The notes under the pieces are model-generated. The model was given only the letters and a program-made list of their open reading frames with translations, ran no database searches and had not been told where the DNA came from. This document shows, in pieces, positions 30,578 to 43,772 of a stretch of DNA of 64,000 bases. A program made the translations under genes and the position numbers. Source of the stretch: Glebionis coronaria (taxonomy: Eukaryota > Streptophyta > Magnoliopsida > Asterales > Asteraceae); NCBI GenBank assembly GCA_025667525.1, contig CM046882.1, forward strand, positions 218,100,592 to 218,164,591. The letters are read 5' to 3'. Position 1 is the first letter of the stretch, and each line of letters opens with the position of its first letter.

Positions 30578-33374
30578 TGTGACACCCTAGAATCGAGGTC
30601 ATTAACGATACCCTAAATTACGCTAATTTTTGAAATTTTTGATAAATTATAATTCCTATAATTATAAGTATTTTGGTTAGAGCCGATGTTCGAGGTTAAA
30701 ATTTTTACGTTTGACGTTTTGAGAAGGACGATGACGATTACGATCCCGAGAGATGCCCAATTTTATATAAATTTTGACGATTTATCAATAATGTAATTTT
30801 TCGAGAATTTTATTTACGATTCGTGTTAAGTTGAGTCGTGTGAGTTTTATAGCCTTCCAAGTACATTTAAAGTATCCCAAAAATATTTTGGAGCGTTCGG
30901 GAAGATTTCCGACTCCCGTAAAATTTTCAAAATTGACAAATGGGTCAAACCCGCAAAGTTTTGAGGTTGTTTTCTATTTAAGGACAAAAGAAGCCCAATA
31001 TTGCACTTAGGTCCCTCCTAACTAACAAAAAGGGGCAAAGTGGACAAACACACAAACACATACAAAAATTTACAAGAAAAATCAAACACTCCCTCCCTTG
31101 TCTCTCTCTAAACTCACGGCACACCCACAACACACAAAAATTCACCAAAAATCTTTTCTACTTGATTTTTCAAAAATCTAAGGTTAGACCACGCTTAGTT
31201 TGGTCATTACCCACCTATTCATGTAATCAAATCCAACATGCATTGATAAAAATTTTTCAAGATTTTTCATATGATCCAAAATTCGTTTTTGTGGCTATTT
31301 GAGCTAATGCATGTTAATTTTGAGTGTTATGGAAGTATAAACACCATGAAAACCCACCAAAATTAATTTGGTTGTGGTGAATGGGTCACCCAAACCCCAC
31401 GGCAAGGGGGGTGTTTGGGGAGCCATGGTGGTTGTTGATCATGCATGTTATTATTGTGTTTGGTTATTTGTTTTATGATGATTTACATAGGTGTTACTAC
31501 TTGCATGTGTATTTTTCTTTGATTTTGATATTGAGATTGGTTGATCAATAGGGGTAGGATGGAAGTTTGATGTTAGGATATGTTTGGGAAGTCTTAGGAT
31601 GATGTTTAGTGTTGGTTAGAAGTCTTGGAATCGAGTCTAAGCATGTTTTTGGTATAGTCATTTTTAGGCAGAAACATTTGGTCTATTTTGGAAAAATGAT
31701 TTTTGTTTCAAGTCTTGAAAACTAAATATAGTGATAGAGGGTTTTTCTAGCTTTAATTTGGTATAAGGTAGAGCCCGTGACTCAAAACGAGCTAAAAGTT
31801 ATGACATTTTAAAGATCGGGTACCGGGAGACGAGGACTTTCACAATCCGGATTTGTGTAAAGTTTTAGTCAAATCCCGAGGGTCACAAGTATAATTTGGT
31901 GAATGATCAAGGGTCAAAACTTGGTCCCTAACCTGTACAAATGAGTCTATATGTTGACTTATGAGTCAAGAAAGTCAAAGGTATTTTTCATATAGGTCAA
32001 AGTGGTCAAAATTGGTCGAAGCGCAATTTCAGCCCGTAAAATGTAGTCGTGGAAATGAGTTGCGTAACGGGTCGTAAAAGTGAAAACTTTTGTTGGACTT
32101 AAAAACATGTTATCTACAGGTCATATAGGATTTTTGGAAATTTTATCAAATTTTATAAGCATGGTTTAATAAGGTAAATCAGCCCGTACTTTAGTCAAGT
32201 ACCGGCGAGAACGTGTAAAAATGGACAACGTAGGTTATAAGAACGAATGGAATAAAATGAATGATATTTGTTGTTTTTGTTTTTGGCGTGAGTTATATTG
32301 GTCTTAAGTGACTTATATATATGTATTTTATACAGTACCGTAAGTATTTAAATGAGATTACTCATTACGCGTTATTTGTGATAGGTGTTGAATTACCCGG
32401 GCATCCGTAACATCGTCAGTGAACACTCCTCGAACTACCGACTACTTAATATCTAAGGTGTGAATTTATAGCCTCGCTTATATTATTTCAAATTGTTTTA
32501 CCCGCGAGGGAAATGCATGCTAGTTTTTAAAAGGAACGTATATCATGAATGATTGTTAGACCCGAAAGTTGCCTTAGAAATTGTGTTGAGTACCAAAGTT
32601 GCAAAAGTCCCTAAATTCATGAACTATTAACTATTGTCTTGCCCTTGCGAAGGGGGAAATAGCCGCTTATGCAATTTGTAGTACTACGGGGTTAACGACC
32701 CAATGCTAGCCGAGAAGCTGTACTTATAGTAAGTTCTGCGGTAGATTATTTTGTATGAGAAATAAGGTATAATTGCAACTGATGCCTTTAGAGGGGCACT
32801 GGTTTCATCTGAATCATGCCGGTATATTTACGCGGGTGATTGAGTTAACGGATTAGTGTCATGAGCTTAAACACAATTGTCAGTATCCTGATTATAGTTT
32901 GTTTGATCGACAAGACTATAAATGATCACGAATGGTTTTTAATATATATACGTTCAAATGGATTGAAAAACCTATGAATTCCACTCAACGTTTTCGTTGA
33001 CCAAAATTTTGGCATGTATTTCAGGTAACCGCTGAGCAGTAGGATGGAGCATGCATGGGATGGATGTTGTGTGATCGGCTTGGTGTCCGCTTGTTTTTCC
33101 CTCCTTTTCTACTTAAACAATTTTTTTATGTTTAATGTCATGTGGTTGTAAAACTGAAGTTTTTGGGGTTGAGATTCATGGGGACCGAAACGCTAAACTC
33201 TGTGCACTATTTGGGGTTGGAAAAACTGTGGACATGTATTATTTAACAACTTTAAATTTCAATTTTTAAGATGACGTCTTTTTAGCGTCGTTTGATATCT
33301 CTTGTGTGCAATGAATACTGTGTAGCACCCATTGTTGTAGTTCCGCTGCGCATAACAATTGTGGGGGTGTTACA
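30578..33374 (+). repeat. Chr-C 3' LTR
   Basis: 2797 bp, nearly identical to 21785-24581, followed by CGCTC. Confidence 0.95.
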
Positions 33375-33379
33375 CGCTC

Positions 33380-36300
33380 ACATGCCCAAATACGCTAAGA
33401 TGTTTAAAGATCTTCTAAGTGATAAGGAAAAGCTTCTTGACATTGCTCAGACCCAACTTAATGAGAATTGCTCCGGAGTGCTCTTAAGGAAACTGCCCAC
33501 CAAACTTAGTGATCCAGGTCGCTTCTTGATTCCTTGCAACTTCCCGGGAGTAGAGAATTGCATGGACCTAGCCGATCTAGGTGCCAGTATAAACTTAATG
33601 CCTTTAAATGTTTGGAAGGAATTATCTCTCCCCGAGCTAGTCCCCACCAAAATGACTTTGGAATTAGCCAACCGTACGGTTGCTTATCCAGTGGGGATAG
33701 CCAAAGATGTCTTCGTTGGCGTCGACAAATTCACCTTCCCCGCGGATTTTGTTGTCGTTGACTACGAGATGGACCCCCGTGTTCCATTAATCGTTGGACG
33801 TCCATTCCTGAGGACCGGTCGCACTCTCATTGATGTAGCCGCGGGCGAAATAATCATGAGAGTTGGTGACGATATAATTGTCTTCAACATGGGTAAGATT
33901 TCTAAGCAACCTTATTCGTATGAGAGTGTTAATGCTATTGATGTTCTCGATGAGGCTTTTGAAGAACATTTTCATGATGCTTGCAAAAGTACTCTTTCTT
34001 CTCTACCCTATAATGAGACCGTTGCCTCAATTGCTCCGGCATTGACTCCTTTTGGAGAAAGTGACTTGGATGATTTCGAAGTTAGCTTGGGTCCTCTCGA
34101 TATTAAGTATGATAATTCGTCCACCGATTAGGATGAAGACATTCGTACTATTGAGAGACTTCTCAATGAGGACCCGTTTTCTCCTCCTTCTCCTAAAGAG
34201 GTGACTAATGATGATCCATCGTTAGTTTCACCAGCTATTGAGGATCCTCCCACTCTTGAGCTTAAGGACCTACCTCCTCATCTTGAGTACGTTTTCCTTG
34301 AAGACAACGAGAAGTTACCGGTCATCATCGCGAAGGACCTGAAAGAAGACGAAAAAGCCCGACTGATTGCCGTGTTGAAAAAGCATAAAAGAGCTATCGC
34401 TTGGAAAATCTCCGACATTCGCGGAATTAATCCTCACTTTTGCACACATAAAATTCTCATGGAGGACGACTTTAAGCCCACAATTCAAAGCCAACGAAGG
34501 GTGAATCCTAAAATCCATGAAATCGTCAAAAAAGAGGTTATCAAACTTCTTGATGCGGGTATGATTTACCCTATTTCGGATTCACCATGGGTTAGTCCAG
34601 TCCATTGTGTGCCTAAGAAAGGCGGAATTAACGTTGTGCCCAATGCAAACAACGAGTTGATTCCTACCCGTCTCGTTACTGGGTGGAGAGTTTGTATAGA
34701 CTACCGCAAACTCAATGATGCCACGAGAAAGGATCATTTCCCTCTACCTTTTATGGACCAAATGCTTGAACGTTTAGCGGGTAATGAATATTACTGCTTT
34801 CTTGATGGTTTCTCGGGTTATTTCCAACTACCCATCGATCCCCAAGATCAAGAGAAGACAACATTCACTTGTCCCTATGGCACATTTGCTTACAAAAGGA
34901 TGCCTTTTGGCTTATGCAATGCCCCCGGGACATTCCAAAGGTGCATGTTGGCTATCTTCCATGACATGGTTGAGCAAACCATGGAAGTCTTCATGGATGA
35001 TTTCTCGGTCTTTGGGGACTCCTTCTCTTCTTGCCTTGCCAATTTGGAACGTATGCTTAAGCGGTGCGAAGACACTCACCTTGTTCTAAATTGGGAAAAA
35101 TGCCATTTTATGGTAAAAGAAGGCATTGTGCTAGGACACAAAATCTCTAAAGCCGGTCTTGAAGTCGACCATGCTAAAGTAGATGTCATAGCCAAATTAC
35201 CTCCACCTTCAACCGTGAAGGGTGTGAGAAGTTTTCTGGGTCATGCGGGCTTCTATCGTCGATTCATTTAGGATTTCTCTAAAATCGCTCGCCCGATGAC
35301 CCACCTCTTGGAAAAAGATACTCCTTTTATCTTTTCTAAAGAGTGTCTCGAAGCCTTCAATCTTCTCAAGGATAAGCTAACTAAGGCACCGGTCTTGGTT
35401 ACCCCTAATTGGGAGCTGCCTTTTGAATTGATGTGCGATGCTAGCGACTTTGCTATTGGTGCGGTTTTGGGCCAAAGAGTGAATAAACACTTCCAACCAA
35501 TCCACTATGCTAGCAAAACAATGACGGGGGCTCAATTGCATTATACGACAACCGAAAAAGAGCTTTTAGCTGTTGTCTATGCTTTTGAGAAATTTCGCCC
35601 CTATCTTGTTTTATCCCCCACCATCGTATACACGGACCATTCCGGGTTGAAGTACTTGATGACTAAGCATGATTCTAAGCCAAGACTTCTTCGCTGGGTT
35701 TTACTCCTTAAAGAATTCAATATTGAAATTCGTGACAAGAAGGGTGCTGAGAACCTGGCCGCGGATCATTTGAGTTGACTTGAGGATCCATATCAAGGGG
35801 ATCATCCGAACAAAGAGATCAATGACTCTTTCCCCCTTGAGACCTTAATGTCTATAAATCTTAATCTTGATGACACCCCGTGGTTTGCCGACATTGCAAA
35901 CTATTTAGCGGGTAGAATTCTCATCAAAGGGTTAACATCCCAACAAAAGAAGAAGTTCTTGAATGATGTTAAGACTTACTTTTGGGATGACCCTTATCTA
36001 TTCAAACAATGTGCTGATTTGATCATTCGTCGTTGTTTTGACGGACCGGCAGCTTTTGACATTCTCTAGGCTTGCCACAAAGGACCCACCGGTGGTCACT
36101 TTGGTCCCAACTACACCGCTAAGGAAGTGTTTGACTCTGGATTCTATTGGCCCACCATTTATCGTGATGCTCACGAAATGGTTAAGCATTGTGATGCTTG
36201 CCAACGCCAAGGAAAGATCACACATAAGGATGAGATGCCTCAAAATTTCATACAGGAATGTGAAATCTTTGATGTATGGGGCATCGACTTTATGGGGCCA

Positions 36301-37164
36301 TTTCCATCATCCAAAGGGAACAAGTACATCCTCATCGTTGTTGACTACGTTTCTAAATGGGTTGAAGCCAAGGCTCTCCCTACGAACGATGCGAGGGTGG
36401 TTGTGAACTTTTTGAAGCAGCTTTTCGCTCGATTCGGCGTTCCTCGTCCTATTATCAGTGACCGCGGGACTCATTTTTGCAATGATCAATTTACAAGAGT
36501 CATGGCTAAGTATGGTGTCAATCACCGTCTTTCCACCGCCTATCATCCCCAAACCAATGGGCAAGCCGAGATATCCAACCGTGGATTGAAGCGAATTTTG
36601 GAGCGTACTGTGGGAGAGCATCACGCCGCGTGGGCCGATAAGTTAGATGATTCTCTGTGGGCTTTCCGTACTGCTTATAAGACCCCGATCGGTTGTACAC
36701 CTTATCGTCTTGTGTACGGGAAAGCATGCCACCTTCCCATCGAGCTGGAACATAAGGCGCACTGGGCCTTGAAGTGGGCTAACTTCGACATCAACAAAGC
36801 CGGTGATCATCGCAAGATTCAACTCAACTAGCTCAACGAACTGAGGAATGAAGCTTATGAGAACTCGCTGATCTACAAGGAGAAGACGAAGATCATTCAT
36901 GACGCAAAAATCAAGAACCGAGAGTTCCACGTTGGTGATCAAGTATTACTTTTTAACTCTCGATTGAAGACCTTCTCTGGCTAGTTGAAGAGCCGCTGGT
37001 CTGGTCCATTCACCGTCGCCAAAGTCTTTCCATATGGGACCATTGAGCTTACTCAGCCGAATGGGCCAAATTTCAAGGTGAATGGCCAGCGTTTGAAGCT
37101 GTACTTTGGTGAGGACATCTCTCATGAGATGATTCCATCCCTCACCACGTTCCCCATGAACTAA
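33380..37164 (+). pseudogene. Ath-B gag C-terminus and pol, six nonsense codons
   Basis: Continues the frame of 19915-21784 after the Chr-C insertion. Protease DLGAS (33574) and VPLIVGRPFLRTG; reverse transcriptase (VCIDYRKLNDATRKDHFPLP near 34700, catalytic VFMDDFSVFGD near 34988); RNase H ([15 protein letters not shown] near 35430; [10 protein letters not shown]); integrase zinc site (near 36130-36210) and DDE core (GIDFMGPFP near 36281, ISDRGTHF near 36454, NGQAEISNR near 36557). The natural stop is TAA at 37162. One frame holds throughout, with stops at 34129 TAG, 35269 TAG, 35776 TGA, 36067 TAG, 36829 TAG and 36982 TAG. Key catalytic residues are kept, so it died by point changes. Confidence 0.9.
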
Positions 37165-39190
37165 ATTGGGTCGAGTCAGGCTCGTGACTCGGTGAACAAA
37201 AACAAGCGCTTCTCGGGAGGCAACCCGTGATCTATCATTTACTGCTTTCATAATAAGTGTAGGGGGAGCCCCGTATGTGTTTGTTGTCTTGTTTCTTGTG
37301 CTGTGCAGAAATTAAAGCTTCAAATATCCACCTTGATGACTTTTGACGAACCATGATACCACGTTCCCATCTTCCCGGTTCTATCCTAAACTCTTGTGAT
37401 TCAATATTTCATATTTTATATATGATCACATTGAATTCACTTTAGTTGTCCTTTCCTTAGCAAGATTTAAACAAAGTGCACAATGTCCTAAGTGTAGGGG
37501 AGTTTACTCCCACGTGCTTAAACATTGAGGACAATGTTTATCTCAAGTGTAGGGGGACTTCTATCGAAGTAAGTGGTCTTTTCCATGAATTTGCCCTCAT
37601 TTTAACCAGAAAACTTGATTTTTTGACATTTTTCAAAATTTTTAATCTGTTTTGGCCTAGTTGTATAGTTTTATTTTCCTTTGTTATGTTTAATTTCTTG
37701 CCTTACTAGAATAAATCTTAATAAAGTGGTTTTAAATTTTTCTTAGTCGTGAATATTTTGACTCAACCCGAGTTTACTTATCTAAGTTTACTCTAGCTAG
37801 TATCCTTAACGTGTTTAAGTCAAGTTTTGCTAGGCTGTTATATAGGGAGCTATAAAACGCGAAAGTCTTAACTCTCACAGGTTAAGAACAAGAACTTTTC
37901 GCAAGTTCCTATAATTGATCCTAGAGAGTCGTTTATCAAGGGAACTTTAAAATGCGATTTCTAAAACTTGAAAAAGTCTAATAATTTGCAAGATCGTATA
38001 GGTGACTCGAAAACCCAAAACTTTGATTTAATAGGCTAAGCATCCACGCGTCTCATTCCTTGAGATTTTAAACTGTGGAGAACGAGAGATGATAGAGTCA
38101 ATTATAAGTTTGGTATTCTTTCGAGAATTTATGTGAGTTAATTATAAGCCTATTCTCCCTTCGCTTGTTAATAAATTTATTTGCAATTAATAAGGTTGTA
38201 CGATTTAAAAGGTTACTTAGCTTCTAGCCCCAGATCGTTTAAAAGTTGCTCGATACGGATTAGAGTTCATAGCCAAGGCATAACTTATTGAAGCGGGATG
38301 CGAAGATTGGCGAGTCCGAAAAGGCCCTAACAAGGCATGAGGGCTACAGTTTATTGCTAAAGATCCAAAAGTGATGTGAAGAATCATTTATCGAAAATCA
38401 ATATGAAGGATCGAGACACACGACGAAAAGCAAATACTCCCTAAAAGATTATGGAGAAGTCTATCCAAAAAGACCCTAACAAGGTATGAGGATAAATAGA
38501 TCCAAGTCCTAAAAGGAGGCGGATCGTTGTATATCAAAGTCCAAAATAAAGATTGGAGAAAAATGAAGAAGTCGTGGTCCAAAGATGAAGAATCTCTCAA
38601 AACTTCAAGTGAAGAAATTCCTATTATGAAGAGAAGGCCATTATTTCATGAACGTCTCTCAAAGATTCGAAGTATGAAGTCGCTGCCAAATATCGGTCCG
38701 AGAAAGGTCTCAAATCATGAAGCGAGTTATGCCAAGATATGAACTTTATGAGGTCCCGAGAAGCAGTTTTAAAAGATTTGGTCCTTTAGCTAACTATTGA
38801 TTAAATCGTTCACTTTATTTTCGGCCTAAATAACTATTGAAATAAGTCAAACAATGCATCCTCGTGATCATTCAAGACAAAAATAAAATATAAGAGATAC
38901 ACCTAGGAATAAGGGAGTCTAAGTTAATAATTGGCCCACATGAGTTCGTGTTAGTTTGCTAACTTATAATAACAATGATCTCGTTTGTAAGCATGGTATG
39001 GGCAACGTGAAACTTGAGGATGAAAAACGTTCATGGCTGCCAAAACCAATGTAAGTGTTTGATTTCTTTACTTGTTTCTATCTTTTATGTTTAGTATTTA
39101 ATAAAGGCTAATGTGGGTTATTTATGATGGAAAATGTAAACCGTGCTTTAAAATTAATGCATTGCATGAGGGCATTGCAATGGTCATGTG
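37165..39190 (+). other. Ath-B 3' non-coding region
   Basis: No env-like gene. It shares with Ath-A a stem-loop just after the stop (CGAGTC/GACTCG, 37172-37191), a 9-bp stem with AGGA loop (37519-37540) and AAGTGTAGGGG repeats (37254, 37490, 37545). It has a 70-codon antisense frame at 38388-38600 and a 71-codon sense frame at 38527-38742; the second is not open in Ath-A. Confidence 0.6.
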
Positions 39191-39199
39191 TAGGGGATT
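39191..39199 (+). promoter_or_regulatory. Ath-B polypurine tract
   Basis: TAGGGGATT directly before the 3' LTR. Confidence 0.8.
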
Positions 39200-40831
39200 T
39201 AATAAGTGTGAAAACACTTATCCTTTTACCACTTATTTCCAGTAATAACAAGACCAAAACGTGTATTTTATATCGTAAAAGTCGGAATTATGCGTGGTTT
39301 GTGTTTTTATTGTGTTTTAGGACCAAAATATGAAAAAGGAAGAAAACATGGGTTTTTATCGAAGAAAACGGGAAAAGACGAAGTCAAAGATCAAGAGTGC
39401 AAAAAGAACGGAAGTCCAAGACCTATTCTGAAGATTTATCGAAGAAAAAGTCTAAAGACGGAAGTTTAATGAAGTCGAAGAACTTAAGTCTAATAGAAGA
39501 AGAAAATTAAAAGACAAGTTCGAATCCCGAGACGACATCAACAAAAGACAAAGAATTAAAGTCGAGTCGAGAAGAAAAAGAAAGAAGAAAGCACCACACA
39601 TGCCTCCCACTTCCCTATAAATACCCTCCTAATCACATTAGGAGGGGGTTAGCTAGTTTTTATTTTTAAGTTTTCTTTCTAGTTTTAGAGAGAGAAAGTC
39701 TTAAATTTTCTCTCACTAAGTGTCATCTTTTCTCTTAATCTTTCAAGATTAAACATTTGTATTGCTTATTTTTCATTAATCAAGTTCATTTTAAGCTTTT
39801 AATCCTAAATCTCATTCTACACTTCTTGATTTACTTTACCTTTGATTCGATTTGCATACTTCATGCGTATGACTTTATGATTTCGTGATTGAAGGATTGA
39901 TCTACTTTGTTCATACTTAAGCTCCTTCACGTATGAGTTATAAGCTCATAATGCTTATTGGCTTATTTCGAGTTTAGCTTATTGATTTTCGGATTTTTCA
40001 AAGGTTTTAGTAATTTTAAAGTTCATTCCATAAAGTTTATAAACTTTCATGTTTTGGAAGTGGTCGAATCTAATCTTTTTGAGTTGGTTAACATTCGGAC
40101 TAGATAGCTTATTGCACTTGCTTATTGAGTTTTAGGTTCTCCACCAATTTCGGATTAAGTTAGCTTCCATTGCAATTTTGGGGGTTTTTGCACATTCCGA
40201 TGGGTGTAATCGTTTTGATCGCAATAAGCCATTAGGGTTTCACTTTGCGATCGGGTTTGTCATTCCCCCTTATTCCGATCTGGGATTGCGATCGCATATT
40301 GCGATCGCACATTCCGACGGGTCTTAAGGCTCTTGATTAAACGAAACGCTGCCCAAATTTACTTTACTGCATTCCGATCTGAACTGCATTGCGATAGGCA
40401 TTATTCCGATTTGAATCATTACGATAAGAGGACATTCCGACGATCAACATTGCGATAGACTCTGTGTAGTTGCATTCCGATGGGTAGTAAGTTTAACATT
40501 CCGATGGATTTCCAATTGCCATATTCCGATGGCTATCATCTGTGCATTCCGATGGACATGAATTGTTTTATTCCGATTGACTAAGTTTTTAAGTTTTAAG
40601 GTTTTACAAACTTTTAAGTTTTAAGTATTTTCATAAATTAACCTTTAGTTTAGTTTTTTCAAAGCTTCTACTTTACTCAACGACACTTTAATTACTCAAT
40701 ATTAATTAGACAAACAAACCAAACCATTCTCTTGTTCACCAAAAGACGATTGAGTCGCAGTTTTAACCAATAGTCAATTCGAAAAGACTTGGGACAACTA
40801 TATTTTATACTTAGCCAAAAGTTAAGTATTA
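39200..40831 (+). repeat. Ath-B 3' LTR
   Basis: 1632 bp. It matches the 5' LTR except for scattered changes and a short deletion near 39350, which breaks the small basic frame. TATA box at 39616-39623. The motif array is kept. Followed by ATGAA. Confidence 0.92.
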
Positions 40832-40836
40832 ATGAA

Positions 40837-43712
40837 CATTTTTAATATTATGTGGGCCATCAGAGTCGATCTCCATCCGGATTACCTTCAAGCACCTGAG
40901 ATAAAAACATGCAAAAATCATATCAGCGAATGCCGAGTGAATTCATAGAGTTTAATAAAAACCGTTATATAAAACAATCGTTAAAATCTGAACACAAGTA
41001 TAATATCGGAAGTAAGTCCACGTATTGCTAGTCAGGCAATATATAAATCAAGCATTCATCTTAAACCGTCCATGAGACCGTAGTCTCAATATTACCATAA
41101 TAGGTAATATATTCATCGTTATTAGCGTCGTTATTATGTATAGGATATGTTTTTATTTGGATTAGGATTATTATTAGCCGCATGACGTTGTTACCTTACT
41201 ATGAAAATAGCGGGCCGCGAACCCGAAAAACAGTTTGCCAATCTAAGTTAGCGTGTCGTCACAAATATCACGCTATGGAATCTTCTCATACATAAATTCG
41301 CTTACCAATCAATGTGGTACGACGGGGATCAACCGTCAAGGCGCGAACTAGGGTGATCGTCCCCAAATAGTACTATCAAATGCATAAGCGTCTACCAAAT
41401 CCTGGTAGTTCACAATTCATGCTAATGGGACTTTAAGTGACATAACCTAACTACTAATAATCCTTTTTGTCTCGTTTATAGGGTCATAGCATCATTCGGG
41501 TCCATATCATTAAGCATACCATCGGGACTACTTGTGTCCTATTTTTATCAAAATCTAGCATGTTAACTCCCTCGCGGGTTTACAAATCATTTTATAAAAC
41601 ATTTAAAAGAGTGCGAGGCTATGAACTAACGTTGATAATGAAAGGCGGATTATCGGCTACGGGCGTGCTTCGGTCACGGAAACCTATATAAATAATAATC
41701 GGTCTTAGACTTTGTCCAATGACTTTTACCAAAATAAAAATATACATATGATGATTTTGTACATATGATGATGATCAAGTGGGTTTATATATCCTTGTTT
41801 ACTCATTTTAGTGTTTATGTTTTGGTAACTTTTTACTAGTTTACTAGTTTTACCTATTTACATGTTTTAAGTCCAATAAGCTTAGTATGAGTTCTTTAAC
41901 TTGTTTTGATCCATTTTATACTTATATTATCAGTATATATACTTTCCATGTTGGGCCCAAATGGGTTAAGCCCAATAAGTTCTTTTTATAAGTATTTATC
42001 TTATTTAGTCCAATTATTAGTCCAATACGCTTAGTTAGCTCGTTAATGTCCGTATGTCCTATAGTTCGGGTTTTATCGGTTTTTACTTGTATTAGTTACT
42101 TATATATCAGTATATGACTTTTAAAAACTTTACATTAGACGGGTTTGATCGTCTATGTTTTAATTGGCGAAAAACGTTAATTTTACGGTAATAGCCGAAA
42201 AAGTCGTAAAAATCAAGTTTATAGTTTTTATTACTTATAAGTATTATTCCACTACCATTTATATAATTTATCCATTTAATTAACCTTTTACATATTTATA
42301 TAAATAAGTTTCATAAGTTAGTGGGTTTTTATTTTATATTTAATACAATAAAATTTGAGTGCTTATATAATAATAATAAACATTAATTCTCAAAATCCGA
42401 TTTTTATTTTCATGTTCACCATTTTTATCATATCTAGAGTTCTATAATGAATTAGATCATTTTTGGATGGCATGATCTTCATATTATGTGCTACATTTAA
42501 CTTAGTTACAGCTACTGCTCATTTTAAGTTTATCTATGCTTAACAGTCCCTACAAAACAGCTTATTCAGATTTGCATACTCATCTTGTTTTGATCATATC
42601 TCACTCATTATAATGATTCCATTGCATGGCCAACTCTCACATCTGTATAACATCTTGTATTTACTGTAAATGGATCATACCACGCAAGTTTATCAGTTCC
42701 AGTTTTAGTTATATACTATTTTTATACAGCCAACTAAATAAGCATGATTTTAGCCTTATTTCTTATAGTTATTAACCTTTTTAAGCATTTTTATCAACAC
42801 TTGATCCCCACACAACATTTTTATCATCATACATTCATCATATACATATACAACAAGAAAGAAAATACATTTGTTCTTTACAAAAATAACAAGAGAAAAT
42901 GGAGAGGATGATCTTCTTTACCAACCAAGTGTATTTCTTGTTTTTGGAAGACAAGAACTTGATGAACACCACAAGTAACTCAAAGATCATCAAACACCAA
43001 GAACAATAGTTGAGAAATCAGCCCTAGGACACAAGCAAATCACCTCCAATGTTGTTAATATGGCCACCAAATGATCAAGGCTTCAAGATAACTCCATGAT
43101 AGAGCTAGTTAACATGTATTTCATGGCTAGAAAAGATCAAAAGGGGTGTTTGTAGCTTAAAAGTGGACGGCAAGGGTAGAGTTTTTGAGAGAGTTTTGAG
43201 GTTGTTTGCATGTATGGAAAGATGGTAATGAGAAGTGTTGATGGTTTTAAATAGTGGAAGTGGAAAGAGTAAGCTTAAGGTGTAAGCTTAGTTACACTTG
43301 TAACTATTTGGCTAACATGATGCCACATATGGTTGTGGTGTCATGTGTGTCGTACCATGCTAGCTAGTGGGGTGGGACAATGTATCTTGTCCCATCTCAC
43401 TAGTTTACGGGTATTCCTCGATTCTCGTTTTCTCGATTTGCGTGCCCTCGGGTCGTTTCAAGAAAAAATGTTTTTATAAATTATGAATCAACGTCACAAA
43501 CGAATCCAATAAAAGTTGTCTCATCAAAAACGGAGTTCAAAAACGTAAATACATAATCCTAAGGTTTCCGGTTTAGTCGTAAAGGACGCTAAATTATGCA
43601 CGTAAGCCCAAATTTAAATCCGTAATTGTGAGTTCGTCAACCAACACAAAAATAAGTTTCAAAATATTATACGAGAAAATAATTCACTACCTGAAAATGT
43701 TAGATTGTCACA
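40837..43712 (-). repeat. Chr-D 3' LTR, main part
   Basis: Continues 17815-18018 after the Ath-B insertion; together 3080 bp against 3082 bp for the right LTR. TATA-like CTATTTAAAA (minus strand) near 43245; conserved CCTCGC/GCGAGG block at 41555-41630. Inner end TTGTCACA on plus. Confidence 0.92.
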
Positions 43713-43728
43713 GCTTTTCCTCCTAAAA
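43713..43728 (-). promoter_or_regulatory. Chr-D polypurine tract
   Basis: On the minus strand, TTTTAGGAGGAAAAGC directly precedes the 3' LTR. Confidence 0.75.
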
Positions 43729-43772
43729 GGGATCAACGTCCTCGTGATCCATTTCATTTGGATGTCCGTTTC

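Larger units (their letters stand above)
21785..33374 (+). mobile_element. Chr-C: young chromovirus with open gag-pol, inserted in Ath-B
   Basis: 11590 bp. Two LTRs of equal length (2797 bp) differ by eye at only three positions. It has a primer site, an accessory ORF, a 1481-codon gag-pol with chromodomain, a polypurine tract and an exact CGCTC duplication. It is the innermost and youngest element of the nest and the only one here with a complete coding set. Confidence 0.95.
18019..40831 (+). mobile_element. Ath-B: Athila-like gypsy element with pol, split by Chr-C
   Basis: LTRs, tRNA-Asp primer site, one gag-pol frame and a long 3' non-coding region. Chr-C (21785-33374) lies inside the coding frame. 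Without it the element is about 11.2 kb. No env-like frame follows pol. The LTR pair is close (about 1-2% different by eye plus small deletions). Six nonsense codons in pol make it defective. Confidence 0.92.

Noticed and set aside
26210..30602. Several antisense open frames of 60-170 codons over Chr-C gag-pol
   Set aside because: They mirror the real polyprotein, show no family motif and have no supporting signals.
33292..33379. ATG at 33292 as the start of a separate Ath-B pol gene
   Set aside because: It lies in the Chr-C LTR; the true frame comes from gag across the insertion.
34129..36984. Use of TAG as a sense codon or programmed readthrough in Ath-B pol
   Set aside because: Five separate sites in one frame, with other stop types in sister elements, fit deamination decay better; kept only as an alternative.
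34201..37164. Endogenous pararetrovirus instead of a retrotransposon
   Set aside because: An integrase with DDE core, LTRs and target duplications are present; no movement or coat protein is seen.
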